A stretch of 48,798 nt of DNA, from NCBI GenBank assembly GCA_015680685.1, contig MNCI01003890.1, forward strand, positions 195,902 to 244,699, read 5' to 3'. The position numbers and the translations under genes are program-made. Below, in pieces: positions 1 to 10,218 of the stretch. Source of the stretch: Gnetum montanum (taxonomy: Eukaryota > Streptophyta > Gnetopsida > Gnetales > Gnetaceae). Below the pieces are notes generated by a model. It was not told where the DNA came from, did no database searches, and saw nothing but the letters and a program-made list of their open reading frames with translations. The number at the start of each line of letters is the position of its first letter. Position 1 is the first letter of the stretch.

Positions 1-620
1 GGGCAACAAGAACAATAAAAGCAATCTAAAAATCCCAAAATTACTTGCCAAGGATGATACTATCTAAACCACTAGCTAAGCAATTTAAACAAAACAAAAA
101 ATGAAATGCATAACTCACAGGACCATAACAAAGAGGCTGAAATCTTTATTCTAGCAAGCCATCTTGCAAACAATCTTCTTTACAAATCTTGCAAGTGTGA
201 TGATGATGCTCCTTCTTGCTTGACCCTTGAAGCCTTTTTATAGGGTTCCAAGGTAGGTAGGGAAGTTACAAAAATATCTTGGGTGGTTTCAACCACCAAA
301 GAGATAAAAATGCTACAATGGACAAGTGTCCCGTGTAGTTGCCAAGTGTCTCCATCTAGTTGCCAAGTGTCTTTATGTAGTTGCCAAGTGTCTTCATGTA
401 GTTGCCAAGTGTCTTCATGTAGTTGCCAAGTGTCTTCAAGTAGTTGCCAAGTGGCCTTTGTAGTTGACAATTTCAAAAATTATCTCACCTAACTTTTCTC
501 TCAAGTAACTTGACTCACCAATTAGAAAATTTCTTGCCCAACAAGTTAGGTAAGTTACAACAATATTGGGTGGTTTCAACCACCAAAGAGATAAAAAAGA
601 TCTGGTTGACAAGTGTCCCA
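1..620. repeat. Dispersed repeat, copy 1 (partial at window edge)
   Basis: This stretch resembles 8170-8720 in the same orientation. Shared landmarks in order are GATACTATCTAAACCA, an ACTCAYAGGA block, AACAAGCCAT-like sequence, and copies of a GGTTACAA / AACCACCA / ACAAGTGTC module. The first half of the module also recurs within this copy (about 262-310 and 550-600). No coding homology is seen. It could be an LTR or other non-coding part of a transposon, but no primer site or target duplication was found. It runs off the left edge. Confidence 0.6.
321..470. repeat. 21-bp tandem repeat array
   Basis: Units of AGTTGCCAAGTGTCTTCATGT follow each other at 337, 358, 379, 400, 421 and 442, exactly 21 bp apart, with degenerate units at both ends. 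Because 21 is a multiple of three, all frames stay open and yield artificial repetitive peptides on both strands, which are not genes. The array sits inside the dispersed repeat; the other copy at 8500-8580 has only two related ACAAGTGTC units, so the array expanded in this copy alone. Confidence 0.95.
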
Positions 621-664
621 TTGTTAAATAAACATCTTATGCATATATTTAAAAATTTTTTTAA

Positions 665-1130
665 TTATATTCTCTTTTTTTTAATAGTAATAGTAACGAT
701 GGAGTTGAGGCATACATGGGTGGATAAGTATATGCATATCAATGGTGACGGTGAGAAATGCAGAAGTGGTTCCAGGGTGGTTTGGATATTCCATATTAAT
801 GAAAATAATGAGAGATCCAATGACGCTATGCATCGGCCAAACCAGTTGCTTCCCTCGCGCTTCCTGAACCATCCACCAAACCAAGAGCCAGAACTCTCTG
901 TATCCGCTGCGGTCTCGGAAGAAACCCTAGAATTTGCACCTATCGTTTGCCGTGGAACATTCACGCTAACATTTCCTGGAATATTATGCAAAATAATTAG
1001 GGTCCATCAACATGCCCTGGGCCTGCATCTGCTGCTGCTGCTGGCTCATGATCGAGGCTTCTTTTCTGCACCCATCGCTGATCTTTCACCCTGCGTGCAG
1101 TCCTCCTTTTTATTCTCTACGGCCACGTCA
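665..1130 (-). other. GC-richer stretch with possible gene fragments, unrecognised
   Basis: Base composition is clearly richer in G+C than the surroundings. On the minus strand a short Met-Ser-Gln5 start begins at 1049 (CAG repeat at 1028-1045), and a second reading frame at 665-991 has a Ser/Trp/Gly-rich patch containing SWFGGWFRKREG. Neither was matched to a family. The plus strand also stays open across 510-1160, but its translation shows no family features. Together with the helicase fragment just to the right, this may be the remains of one or several captured gene pieces. Confidence 0.25.
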
Positions 1131-1220
1131 GCTGCCTTCCACACGGCCGACAGCACATGATAGACCTCTCCCATCGCCAACCGCTGATCACGTTGCTCCG
1201 CTGTCGCTGCTCTGTGCTAT

Positions 1221-1345
1221 TTGTGTTTGATTTCAGTGAAGAACTCCGCAAGGACTTTGTCTGTGCAACCGATGTTGGCTTCAAGTTTTGTGCATACTTT
1301 GAAAACCAGAGACAGAAACTCTAATCCCTTCAACCCGTACGTGAT
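1221..1345 (-). pseudogene. PRP22/DHX8-like DEAH-box RNA helicase, N-terminal fragment
   Basis: The minus strand encodes LKGLEFLSLVFKVCTKLE followed by DKVLAEFFTEI. This resembles the conserved N-terminal block of plant PRP22/DHX8 splicing helicases (pattern L-K-x-L-E-Y-L-S-L-V-S-K-V-C-x-E-L-E then D-K-V-L-A-E-F), a segment near the protein start that precedes the S1 and helicase domains. About 35 residues are recognisable; the frame then stops at 1217. The S1, DEAH ATPase and helicase C domains are absent from the window. The open frame extends upstream to 1642 without recognisable homology. This is a fragment, or at most an isolated first exon; the family assignment is from memory of the motif. 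Confidence 0.55.
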
Positions 1346-2560
1346 CGCCGCGACCGCGTGTTGTGTTGGTGTATGTCCACAACGCTGTGCCAGTGCCACC
1401 GTCGTCCTCTCCACATCTTCCACGTCCGTGATCTGTGAAACACAGTTGCAGTCCAAACAAACCAACAGATTTCGCAGTTCAAGATCCCCAATTCCTACAT
1501 TTGCCATTCTGATTTGTGGCCTGCGTAAATGCAACTTCGGGGCTCTAAATGCCCAATGCCCATACATGGACAGGGGGTTTCGGTAAGCTTGGAATATAAA
1601 GTTTGGCCTTATTCTCCTCTCATTCTTGCAGTTTTTTGTCACTCCAGCAAATCCAAGGCCTCGGCCCTCAGAATCTTGTCAGCGTCACTAGATAAGAAAA
1701 ATCCCAGTTATGTCTTTATTTTTTATTTTGGGTACTGAAACAGATAGAAATGGAAACTCCAACTCCCAGAAAGGGAAGTTCTTGCAGCAGAGACTTTGCT
1801 TGAGGCCAAAGAGTAGTAATGTCAAAATTACAGCATTTGGTGAAGAAGCACCAGCCAAGCAACGTGACGAGGAAGGAAACAGAGAATCGGTCACAGAGTG
1901 GGTCCGGTAAAAGTCCTTGCTCCCAAATCATGTAACTCTGATATGGATCAATTTGTCTTAAACAAAATTGTATTTGCTAGTGAATTAATTAGAGAAAAAC
2001 CTTTCAAACTACCAACCCAACACCTCTGAAAAGTCTTGGCAATGTTTAAATCAGGGTGGACGTTAGTTATATGATTAACTTCATAACCTCACAAAGCCTG
2101 CTCCATTAAATGGCCAAAATGTGCCAACACTTCCCATGCAAGCCCCGAGTGGGAAGGTAGTTGTCTCACAAAAACTTGCTGCATAATTTGTCTCATGGAC
2201 CTTGATGAAGCTGATGCTATCCATGATTCTATTTGCTTTGAAATTGCACACAGTGGCTCCATCTCCTTGGCTGTTTTCAAGTTTAAAGTGCTTAGTTAAC
2301 CGATTCATTAGTGTTTTTTCTTGTCTTCTTGGAGTTGTGTTTGCAGGATGACATGCCTGAGGTGTTCATGCATAGATGCACTCCATCATGATGACAAAGT
2401 ATCACGTTCTTCCTAACGCCTTAACTGGGTTAATCAATCATTTCATAAGTACATTCCTGATTCCTGATATATCCCCTATTTCCCCATCATGCTCCCCTTA
2501 GCCTATTCAATTACACCCCCTTGATACATTCTACTCACCTCAGAACTCTTGACACACTAT
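1346..2560. other. No gene recognised
   Basis: A minus-strand frame stays open from 1642 into the helicase fragment, and short overlapping frames occur at 1688-1931 and 2081-2308. None shows a known motif. Sequence is of ordinary composition without tandem repeats. It may contain the 5' flank of the helicase fragment. Confidence 0.4.
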
Positions 2561-2668
2561 TCAATATTGTAACTCCCTAAGCAATTCCAATGCAAAACAT
2601 AGTATACGATGCATGACACAAAATGCAAACACATGAGCATGAGCACAGCACTGGAAGCAAGCTCTTTC

Positions 2669-2803
2669 AAAAAGACCAAAAAGAAAATAGAAAAGAAAAC
2701 ATCAAAAAGAAAAAGAAAAACAAAGCAAAAATCAAAGAAAAGAGAAACAAACAAAAAGAAAAAGAAAACAAAAAGGTCAAAGAGCAAAATGCACAAAAAA
2801 AGT
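2669..2803. repeat. A-rich low-complexity tract
   Basis: Almost entirely A with interspersed G and C, in AAAAAG / AAAC units. It gives lysine-rich translations in two plus-strand frames and pyrimidine-coded hydrophobic ones on the other strand. These are composition artefacts, not proteins. Confidence 0.9.
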
Positions 2804-3446
2804 CTTCATGACCCCGTTGACATCATAAACAAAAGACTATTGGCTATTCTCTTACAAGCCCCAGGCGAGAAGGCAATGGTCTTGAAAAAACAATTACACT
2901 CGTGTCTCAAATAGACCATGTTGCACATCATCACGTGGCTTTGGCTATTTAAAACAGGTCTCATAAACACTCTACAAGAGTCCCATTTCTCCAAAGAACG
3001 CACCTCCAATGCCTTGGCTCCGAGTTTACTAAACATTAGCTATCGACAAGGACCAAGGATATAGCTCATTCACATGAGAACATTCTTCTCCCACAACTCC
3101 AGTAGCAATTATAATCCTTCATCAACTCCTAGCTTCCCCTGGTTACAACCAATCCCCTTGCATCCTGAACTACATTCCCCCAATCCCATGTACTTTTGAA
3201 AATGGTACGATGACATCCGGCCAAGGGTCAATGGTAAATGCTTGATGCTTAGTTGTTCATGGTGTTTTGCACTTCTTTGTCGACACCTCTCGAGTGGACT
3301 CCTCCAGAAGTCAACAAAGAGGGACCAATGAAACACCACTAATTTCAGCCTAACACTTTGAAACAAGAACAAGTCAAGCCCTTTTGAGCATTCGGGAGGC
3401 AAAATTTAACTAAGGCATGAAACTCACACCCAGCTTGCTCACTCCG
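2804..3446. other. No gene recognised
   Basis: Short open frames on the minus strand (2806-3036, 3109-3402) have no recognisable motif. No LTR ends, tandem repeats or RNA genes were seen. Confidence 0.4.
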
Positions 3447-3860
3447 TCTAGCCTGCCCTCAACGTCAGTGTGAGTCCAGCATGACCAACTTTTATAGCCT
3501 CAAAACTGAGTCAAAATTACTTGATTTCAAGGATGCAAGTCATCCTCAAGGTCCACTATTGACAACTATGGGTCCCAGCCTTCACAAATTCCAGATTTCA
3601 TCTTAAAATTGCAAGTTTTTGAGGTCATGCTACAAGTCACGCTGCAGCGTGAGTCTAGCATGACCTGCCATAAATAGCTCAAAATAGGTTATTTTCAACC
3701 TCAATTTCTGACTCTCAAGATCAACCACAGCCAGACAGTTGTTGCACTCAGGAATCAGGCTTCAAAGTTTAAAATTTGGTGAAAAATTTGCAAGTCTTTG
3801 CTCACTCACGTTGAGGTCACGCTGCAGCGTGAGTGTGGCATGAGTGTAGCATGCGCAAAA
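3447..3860. repeat. Imperfect ~180-bp repeat carrying a 16-bp palindrome
   Basis: The perfect palindrome TCACGCTGCAGCGTGA occurs at 3637-3652 and again at 3817-3832, exactly 180 bp apart. Each is followed by GT then a TAGCATG or GGCATGA sequence, and each is preceded by a GCAAGT...GAGGTCA-like block. A degenerate third version lies near 3465-3490 (AACGTCAGTGTGAGTCCAGCATGACC). Sequence between palindromes is only loosely similar. No coding content is recognised. Confidence 0.6.
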
Positions 3861-3962
3861 ATCAACAAACACTGGAAGTCCTGTGGAACCACTCGAATCA
3901 ACACCCAACTGTAGTCAAGTTGCAAATCCAGAAGTTTCGATGGAGACAAAACCAATTTCTCT

Positions 3963-4690
3963 TGTTGTACATTATCATTATAAATTCTCACTTGTGGGGC
4001 TTGTCAAGCCCTCACGGTCTAAATTGTATGTACTTTCATGGGCTTAAGTAAGCCACACGTTGTAAGATACGATGAACCTAGTCAAGAATATAGCTTGCCC
4101 ACGCACGTCCAACTCACGCACAGCTGCCCATCAGACATGTGTTACTTGATCCGCTTTCCTCTCATCTCCCAGCCGTTGATTCCATTCATGAATTCCGTGC
4201 CCAAGCCTAGCCCAATCCTATAAATACCTTGTCAATTCACAAAAATGAGGTTGGAAATTTTGGAGTTGGACAACTTAGGAAACTTAGACCAGCAATCCTT
4301 GCGTGCTCAGCACACTTTAACTCCTAGCATCCAAGCACTTCTCAAACACATCACATCACATCACCCCAAGGCTTGGCGCTTCTCCTGCCATTCACACGTG
4401 CAGCTACGCTTTGACCAATGCACATCTTTTCTAAGCAATATAATATAGTTCGTTTTGCCCGCCATTATTCTGTCTACTCTGTTTTACATTCAATTTACAT
4501 TTCGTTTACAATACCAGTTCTGCATACATTTCTGTTTACATTTCGTGTGCACCGTTTACATTTTAAAACATCAATTACGATAACCCCAGCGCAAGCCATA
4601 GTTTACGCTTAGGGAAGTCCTTGGTTGATTTGTGTGCAGACCATCCAAGGAACTCTTCCTTCATTTTCTTTTCTAGCTTGCCCTCGGGTG
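3963..4690 (+). other. Possible LTR-like or promoter-like segment
   Basis: A good TATA box (CCTATAAATACCT, about 4219-4231) lies between a G+C-richer upstream part and a pyrimidine-rich downstream part, the arrangement of a plant promoter or of U3/R in an LTR. No matching second LTR, primer site or downstream gene was found, so this stays a weak call. Confidence 0.25.
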
Positions 4691-5296
4691 AAGTTAGGAT
4701 CAGCTGTGTCTGCCCGACGATCTTTCAGTGTTTGTTTCTCTTCCAGCCTTACACCGACAATTTAGGTCAGTACAAGGAGATGTAGGGTTGAAAGATGAAG
4801 TCCACCTATGAATAATTAATAAAGCATGACCATGATTAAAGACATCGATATTGAGGGCTCTAGAGATCTTCATCGTATCAACGAATTCAACCAAAAAGAA
4901 TGAATTAGATTGATAACAAGCATGAGAAGCCATCAAACCTTGGTCTTTCTAAGTTGAATTCACATGATTCAGAAAACTAGAGGAACAAGGTAGATAACCC
5001 AAAATTTGGATAAAAACATACCTGCTAGAAATTTCTTGAGTTAAATATTCATATAGATCTTTTGGTAGTTCTTACAATAGATAAGAAGTAGTGGAACCAT
5101 CACTTGAGGGATCACTAATAGAATTTGGTGGCATTACACAAAGACAAAGCACCACTAAAGTCAACAACCAACAAACTACAATAAACACAACCATAGCATC
5201 CACAACAAATCTAGACCGTTTGATGATGCAAAGTCAAAATAGGGCAGCAACTCGAAAATCAATGAGGAGAGGCAAAGAGGAATAGTGCGAAGTAGG

Positions 5297-5560
5297 AAAA
5301 GAATGACAATGGAGTGGTGATAGAACAATGACAGTGGAACGACAATGGAACGATGGCAGAACGATGACAGAGTAGTGGCAAAGAGACAATGGAATGGTAG
5401 CAGAGCATCAGTAGGATAGCACGAAGCGATAGTGGAATGTCAATTAAGTGACAATAGAGTGGAGTGGTGGTGGAATGGCAACTAAGCTATAGTGGATTGG
5501 CAATGAAGTGATGAGTGGTAGTGGACAGTGATGGAGTGATGATGGATCATCAGTAGATAG
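5297..5560. repeat. Degenerate minisatellite (AGTGGAATGGCAA-like)
   Basis: Short variants of AGTGGAATGGCAAT, ACAATGGAACGATGG and AGTGATGAGTGG follow one another with unit lengths of roughly 10 to 22 bp and many point changes. This looks like an old, decayed tandem array. Flanks (5040-5296 and 5561-6041) hold no recognised gene; they are AT-rich. Confidence 0.6.
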
Positions 5561-6041
5561 TGAAGCACGATAACTGTTGGAAAAAAATTTGTTAAAGGCT
5601 CTGTTCAAATGATGATTAAATATAATTAGTCTAATCTTCATGAGAAACTCTCACAGATTTATCAAGGATAAAATGGAACTTAAATTAAAATTAAAATTTT
5701 ATTTTGTTCAAAGAGTTCTATATTTATTGGACATCATAAATATACATGTTATGACTTTTCAAGACATTATCAAGAAAATTATCAAATATTCTTAGTAACA
5801 TTTTGCAAAAATAATATTTTAACTATGTATAATGTACTTTACTACAAGATATTCCAAAAATGTGATATTCATCTTTAACACTAGTATTGTGCAATCACCA
5901 TATTGATTCTTCACCAAAGAAAAACACCTAAACATAAAAAAACACAAATACATTGAAAAAAGAACACACAAACATTTTTTTAAAAAGCATCAAAATGCAA
6001 ACATGTTATTTGAAAGGATATCAACATTTGTAGCTTAGGAG

Positions 6042-6607
6042 TGTTAAACTTTAAAATTTTAAATGAAAAATAATAGAAACAAACTATGAAGAAAAGAGAG
6101 AGAAGAGGCTAAACAATGAAAATGGGATTCCACATTCTAGGCCAAACTGAGACCTACAATGAGGCACTTTCACATTAACCTCTCAATCTAATGTATACAT
6201 AATTTATTTCTATCTTTGACATAAAATACAATGGAATTTGCTAATATCATATCAAAGAAATTACTAGATTGAGGAAGGTTAGAAAGGATATTTCTAAATA
6301 CATTTGGAACTAAGGCAATAGAAGATGATGAAACTATCATTGAAGCAACAATGAAATAATCACTAAAATAATAATTAATGCTCAAAATAACAATGATGAA
6401 ATGATCGCCCAGCACCAAAAGATTGATACATAAATGGGAAGTGATGAAATGATCGCTATTACAAAGGAGGATTAGAACTTGCTAGAATATCATAACATCA
6501 GCAACCGAAAACACAAATCCCCACAAAAAAAATATGAAGCATTCCCTTTTGGTAAAAAATGATGATTATCATAGCATAAACATTCAAGATCAACACCCAC
6601 TCTTCCA
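6042..6607 (-). repeat. 3' LTR of the miniature element
   Basis: Aligns throughout with 6695-7262; shared landmarks include AAACAAACTATGAA, GGGATTCCACAT, GAGGCACTTTCACATTAACCT and AGAACTTGCTAGAATATCATAA. Differences are mainly single-base changes and short indels, so the insertion is old. Confidence 0.65.
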
Positions 6608-6680
6608 TGCTTGAGGCAAAGAATTTAAGAATGATGGCAATAATAGTGGAAGCAATAGAGAAACACTGTACATCAAAAAC

Positions 6681-6694
6681 CCACTTTGATACCA
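6681..6694 (-). other. Primer-binding site, tRNA-Met type
   Basis: Minus strand reads TGGTATCAAAGTGG immediately after the LTR end (...TTTGACA). It differs by one base from the common plant primer site TGGTATCAGAG. Confidence 0.7.
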
Positions 6695-7262
6695 TGTCAA
6701 ATCTTAAATTTTAAAATTTAAAATGAAAAAAAATAAAAACAAACTATGAAAAAAAGAGAGAGAGGAGGCTAACAACGAAAATGGGATTCCACATCCTAGG
6801 CCAAACTAGCCCTATGATGAGGCACTTTCACATTAACCTCTTAATCCAATTTACACAATTTATTTCTATCTTTGACATAAAATATGATGGAACTTGCCAA
6901 TATCATATCTAGGAAATTACTAGATTGAGGAAGGTGGGAAAGGATATTTCTAAATACATCTGCAACCAAGGTGATAGAAGATGGTGAAATGATCACTAAA
7001 GTAGTGATGAAATAAAAACTAAAATAATAATTAATGCTCAAAATACCAGTGATGAAATGATTGCCCAATACTAAAAGATTGATACAAAAATAAATAGCGA
7101 CAAAATGATCACTGTTATAAAAGAGGATGAGAACTTGCTAGAATATCATAACTTCAACAATCAAAAACACAAATCTCCATAGAAAAATGTGAAGCAATCC
7201 TTCATGATAAAAAATGATGATTGTCATATCATGAACATTTAGGACCAACACCAATTCTTCCA
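6695..7262 (-). repeat. 5' LTR of the miniature element
   Basis: Partner of 6042-6607. On the minus strand it starts TGGAAGAATTGGTG and ends GATTTGACA. No TATA box of good quality is evident; the terminal part is a TTTAAAATTTAAAA stretch. Confidence 0.65.
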
Positions 7263-8169
7263 TTCTTGTGTTGGCAACCATTTGAAGCCACCAACGTTTG
7301 GCCTCTAATCCAACAACTTTGGGGTCATGGGAAATGAGGGTGTTCTATCAAATAGGGTTTAGGTGCTTGTTGGTCTTTAGCAACACCAAGGCCCCAATAC
7401 CTCCAAATAAACTTAGTGGTTATAGAGCAAACTAAGTGTGAATGTGTATTTGTTGTTATGATTATTGAAATGGTGGCGTTTTTGTATGAAACTATAACTA
7501 GCTATCATAAAAGAAATTTAACTAACTTTGATGAACACTATGAGTCATTAAAAATTCCTATTTTTATAAAATCACGTAGGCTATATAGTCCCTATAGTAT
7601 GTTATTTGAAATAAATAAAATTTTACAAAAATTCTTAAGCACAATTCTACCAATCTACTCCTAATTTCCCTAGAGAGAAAGTTCCACAAGAAAACTAGAA
7701 ATAGAGTGAGATTCAAAGGATTTAGAAAGAGAAAAGAAATGAAAGTAGATTTGTGTGAATCTCAAACATTTAGGCAAGATAAATCAAACATGATGAAAAA
7801 CTTAGCAATAAAGTTATTCTAATTCAATCTAAGTATAACAAATTGTACAAACCATTTAAGCTCAATAAAAAATTTCATAAATGATAATCTTATTACATAA
7901 CCAAAACGCTTTGTAAACAAGAAGTACAAGCTTTTGTTTGGCTAGTTAATAGTTGTTAAGAATTGCAAACACTAGAACTAGTAGAAAAATTTGACAATTT
8001 TAAAATTAAAATTCCAAAGCAATAAACTTTTGAAAAAAATGAAGCTATTTCAAACAAGCCAAAGTATCAAAGATTTTATAGATCCTCTAGACTCAAATAG
8101 GAAATTTGTATAAGACATTACCATTAAATTACTCAAGACGCTTTTTTAAGACAACATAGGCTCTTATAT
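7263..8169. other. No gene recognised
   Basis: AT-rich sequence with one short plus-strand open frame (7416-7664, 82 codons) without a known motif. Nothing further was supported. Confidence 0.4.
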
Positions 8170-8720
8170 GGCAAACTTAATAGAAATCTAGTATTGTGCA
8201 AAAATAAAGCTATAAGAGTGATCAAAAAATCTCAAAATTAAATACCAAGCATGATACTATCTAAACCATTAGTTAAGCAACTGAAACAAAATGAGAAGAA
8301 AAAACTCATAGGATTTAAATAAAGCAGCTGAATTGATGAATTAACAAGCCATTTTACAATTTTCAATATCTTCTTCTTGATCTCCCACCCATTTCCAACT
8401 TCTATGCTTGAAGCTCTATTTATAATTACTTCTAGGTAGTTACAAACATCATGAAAAATTAAAGTGGGTTACAAACATTATGGGGGTTAGTTATAACCAC
8501 CATAGAGTTAAATGCTATAGTTAACAAGTGTCTAGTAGTTACAACCACCAAGCAGATTAAGAAGCTATAGTTGACAAGTGTCTTGTTTGGTGGTCACAAT
8601 ATCATGGGAACTTAAAATTTGGTTGCAACCATTAAGGGAAGTTACAACCACTATAGAGAAAGTTACAACCACCATGGTAATTAGTTATAATAACCATACA
8701 TATGAAAAAATTATATAATT
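8170..8720. repeat. Dispersed repeat, copy 2
   Basis: Second copy of the sequence that opens the window, same orientation, about 8.2 kb away. It matches from the GCATGATACTATCTAAACCA block through the AACCACCA / ACAAGTGTC modules (8470-8590). Divergence is high. It is followed by an AT-only stretch (8740-8800). Confidence 0.6.
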
Positions 8721-8794
8721 GACACTTATTCTGTTTTTCTTACAAAATAATTATATTATTTTTATTATATATATTTTTTATCATTATATTATTT

Positions 8795-9094
8795 TTTAAT
8801 GTAAAACACCCATCCGCTGCATCTGCTAAATGTCTCCTTCAACATATCTACATTTGCTAACCAGGGAAGATGGCCAACAAACACTTTGAATGCAATATCA
8901 ACACCAAAAATACAAGGTCTTCTTACTCCCTTTCGCACTTCTAAAACATTAATCCTTAAAACATGACTTGATACTTGCAATTCATTAAATTTATTAATTT
9001 CCTCTATTGCTTCTTTAGCTATGCTTATTGTGACAAATCCAAATCCTTTACTTCTACTTATAGCCCTGTCATAGATTGCCTCTGTGCTCTCAAC
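8795..9094 (-). pseudogene. Chloroplast ribonucleoprotein (cp31-type RRM protein), fragment
   Basis: The minus strand encodes the second half of one RNA-recognition motif, including the RNP1-like KGFGFVTI (about 9029-9052) preceded by EAIYDRAISRS. A spacer and the start of a second RRM with VFVGHLPWLANVDMLKETF follow. This order and the E-V-I-Y-D-R / S-R-G-F-G-F-V-T signature match plant cp28/cp31-type ribonucleoproteins, which bind and stabilise chloroplast mRNAs. Only about 100 residues are present: no transit peptide, first RRM truncated at its N-terminus, second RRM cut short near 8795 by an AT-rich stretch. The frame is open but fused upstream to an unrelated gene fragment. Confidence 0.75.
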
Positions 9095-9520
9095 CACACC
9101 AACCAGATCACCTCCAATGCTATTTGGCAACCTTGCTACTATGCATCTAGTAGCAATAATGAGGGATCCTAGATGTTGTTCTTAGATTTTGTGATGTTAC
9201 ATCCAAGCATGTCAGTGTTGTATTATACAGAACGTCAATCCCTTTTTCCTTGTACAAGCCAAATGTTTGCCTTTCACCACCAGATCCCATGCATGTATGA
9301 AACCCTACTAGTCTGGTAGGCTTTTTATTCAACAAAAAAAGATAGCGTTTTGTCAAAGCAGGTCTTTCATATGGTGCAACATCATGCAAATCAAAGCTCT
9401 TTGGAAATAGTACAGAGCTTGGCATCTACCATTCCATTTTCTAGCATTGATCAAGCTATGTATCTGGCAGCATTTCCCCCTCCGATGATGATGAACTATT
9501 TGTTGTTGTTGACAAAGGAT
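9095..9520 (-). pseudogene. Monodehydroascorbate reductase (plastid/mitochondrial type), N-terminal fragment
   Basis: The minus strand encodes, across three frames, the FAD-binding start IIGGGNAARYIA, then LENGMVDAKLCTISKE, then APYERPALTKRYLF, GFHTCMGSGGERQTF, YKEKGIDVLY and finally GSLIIATRC...IGGDLVGV. All are in the order found in plant monodehydroascorbate reductase, the FAD enzyme of the ascorbate-glutathione cycle that regenerates ascorbate with NAD(P)H. The GGERQ stretch and the residues before the GGG suggest the organellar isoform. Frameshifts occur near 9410 and 9180, and stops near 9500 and 9455. About 140 of roughly 480-490 residues are present; it ends at IGGDLVGV, where the chloroplast RRM sequence begins without a gap. 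No introns are obvious across the fragment. Confidence 0.8.
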
Positions 9521-10213
9521 GTGGAGCAAGTGATAGGTAAAGATTTTGAGGCCATGTTTCTGGTGTAGTAGACATGCGAGGTGTAGAAATGCTGAGGACA
9601 AATAGAGACCTTGGCAAGTGATCTCAAACTAAAACACGAAGAAGAAAGAAGAAAAGACGACGATGTCATTTACTTTACATATTCCCTAAGCAACACCATC
9701 AAATGTACCCATGCATCTTCTATGCTTCACCCTGGATGCTCTTTTTAGCCAATAAACTACTATCATTAATCCTTTCCTACATTCCTCAAAATCTTGTATA
9801 TCGTCATGAAACCTGCAACTTCTTCCATAAATTTCATCGAACTTGGTTATACATGGAATCGGCTTTTGCAAGATTTGAGTGGGAAACAGTCGCATATCAA
9901 AAGTCTTCTAGTAGAATAGACAGTCTACATTTTTGTGTGGAAGCTAATGGCTTTCATTTTGCAGATGCTGCTACACCTACCTACTCATCTTCACTAAACT
10001 ATCACCATGATTAGATATGATCTTCAACAAGTTGGTTCTACCCTTGCGCCTATGTCTAATTCTGATCTTGCTCTTGATTTTGTAAGTTCATAACAATACA
10101 TGGTTCTTTGTCTAGTAAGGTTTCTAGAGCTGTGCAAATTCATTTTTGTTTTTTATCATGTGTGACTTCAAGGTAACAATTCTACTCGTTTCCTTTGCAG
10201 AAACTTCAACCTC
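9521..10213. other. Unassigned sequence between two gene fragments
   Basis: The left part (9521-9600, minus) may continue the upstream end of the reductase fragment. A plus-strand frame at 9703-10014 (103 codons) has no recognisable motif. If the LTR element at 10219-12485 is removed, this sequence joins the ABC transporter fragment at 12491, but I could not see transporter motifs in it. Confidence 0.35.
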
Positions 10214-10218
10214 CATAC
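10214..10218. other. Target-site duplication, left copy (CATAC)
   Basis: CATAC directly precedes the LTR at 10219 and recurs at 12486-12490 directly after the other LTR. Five base pairs is the usual LTR-retrotransposon duplication. Confidence 0.75.

Larger units (their letters stand above)
6042..7262 (-). mobile_element. Miniature LTR retrotransposon (TRIM-like)
   Basis: Two direct repeats of nearly equal length, 6042-6607 (566 bp) and 6695-7262 (568 bp), flank only about 87 bp. Read on the minus strand, the right-hand copy is the 5' LTR. It is followed at once by TGGTATCAAAGTGG, the usual primer-binding site complementary to initiator tRNA-Met. Both LTRs begin TGGAAGA and end in CA. No gag or pol can fit inside. 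This is the layout of terminal-repeat retrotransposons in miniature, though LTRs are longer than the classic examples. No matching target duplication was found (AGGAG left, TTCTT right), so ends may be off by a few bases or the copy is old. A third copy lies at 13089-13384. Confidence 0.65.

Noticed and set aside
321-470. CRISPR-like array
   Set aside because: Units are contiguous with no spacers, and the genome is a plant nuclear genome.
510-1160. 216-codon plus-strand open frame
   Set aside because: Its first third is the dispersed repeat, no family motif is visible, and the minus strand of the neighbouring stretch has the better homology signal.
2609-2914. Lysine-rich open frames (101 and 62 codons)
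   Set aside because: They translate an A-rich low-complexity tract; two overlapping frames give the same kind of composition and no motif is present.
1-8720. The two dispersed-repeat copies as LTRs of one 8.7-kb element
   Set aside because: The interval between them holds unrelated repeats and a separate miniature element, with no gag-pol, primer site or purine tract next to either copy.
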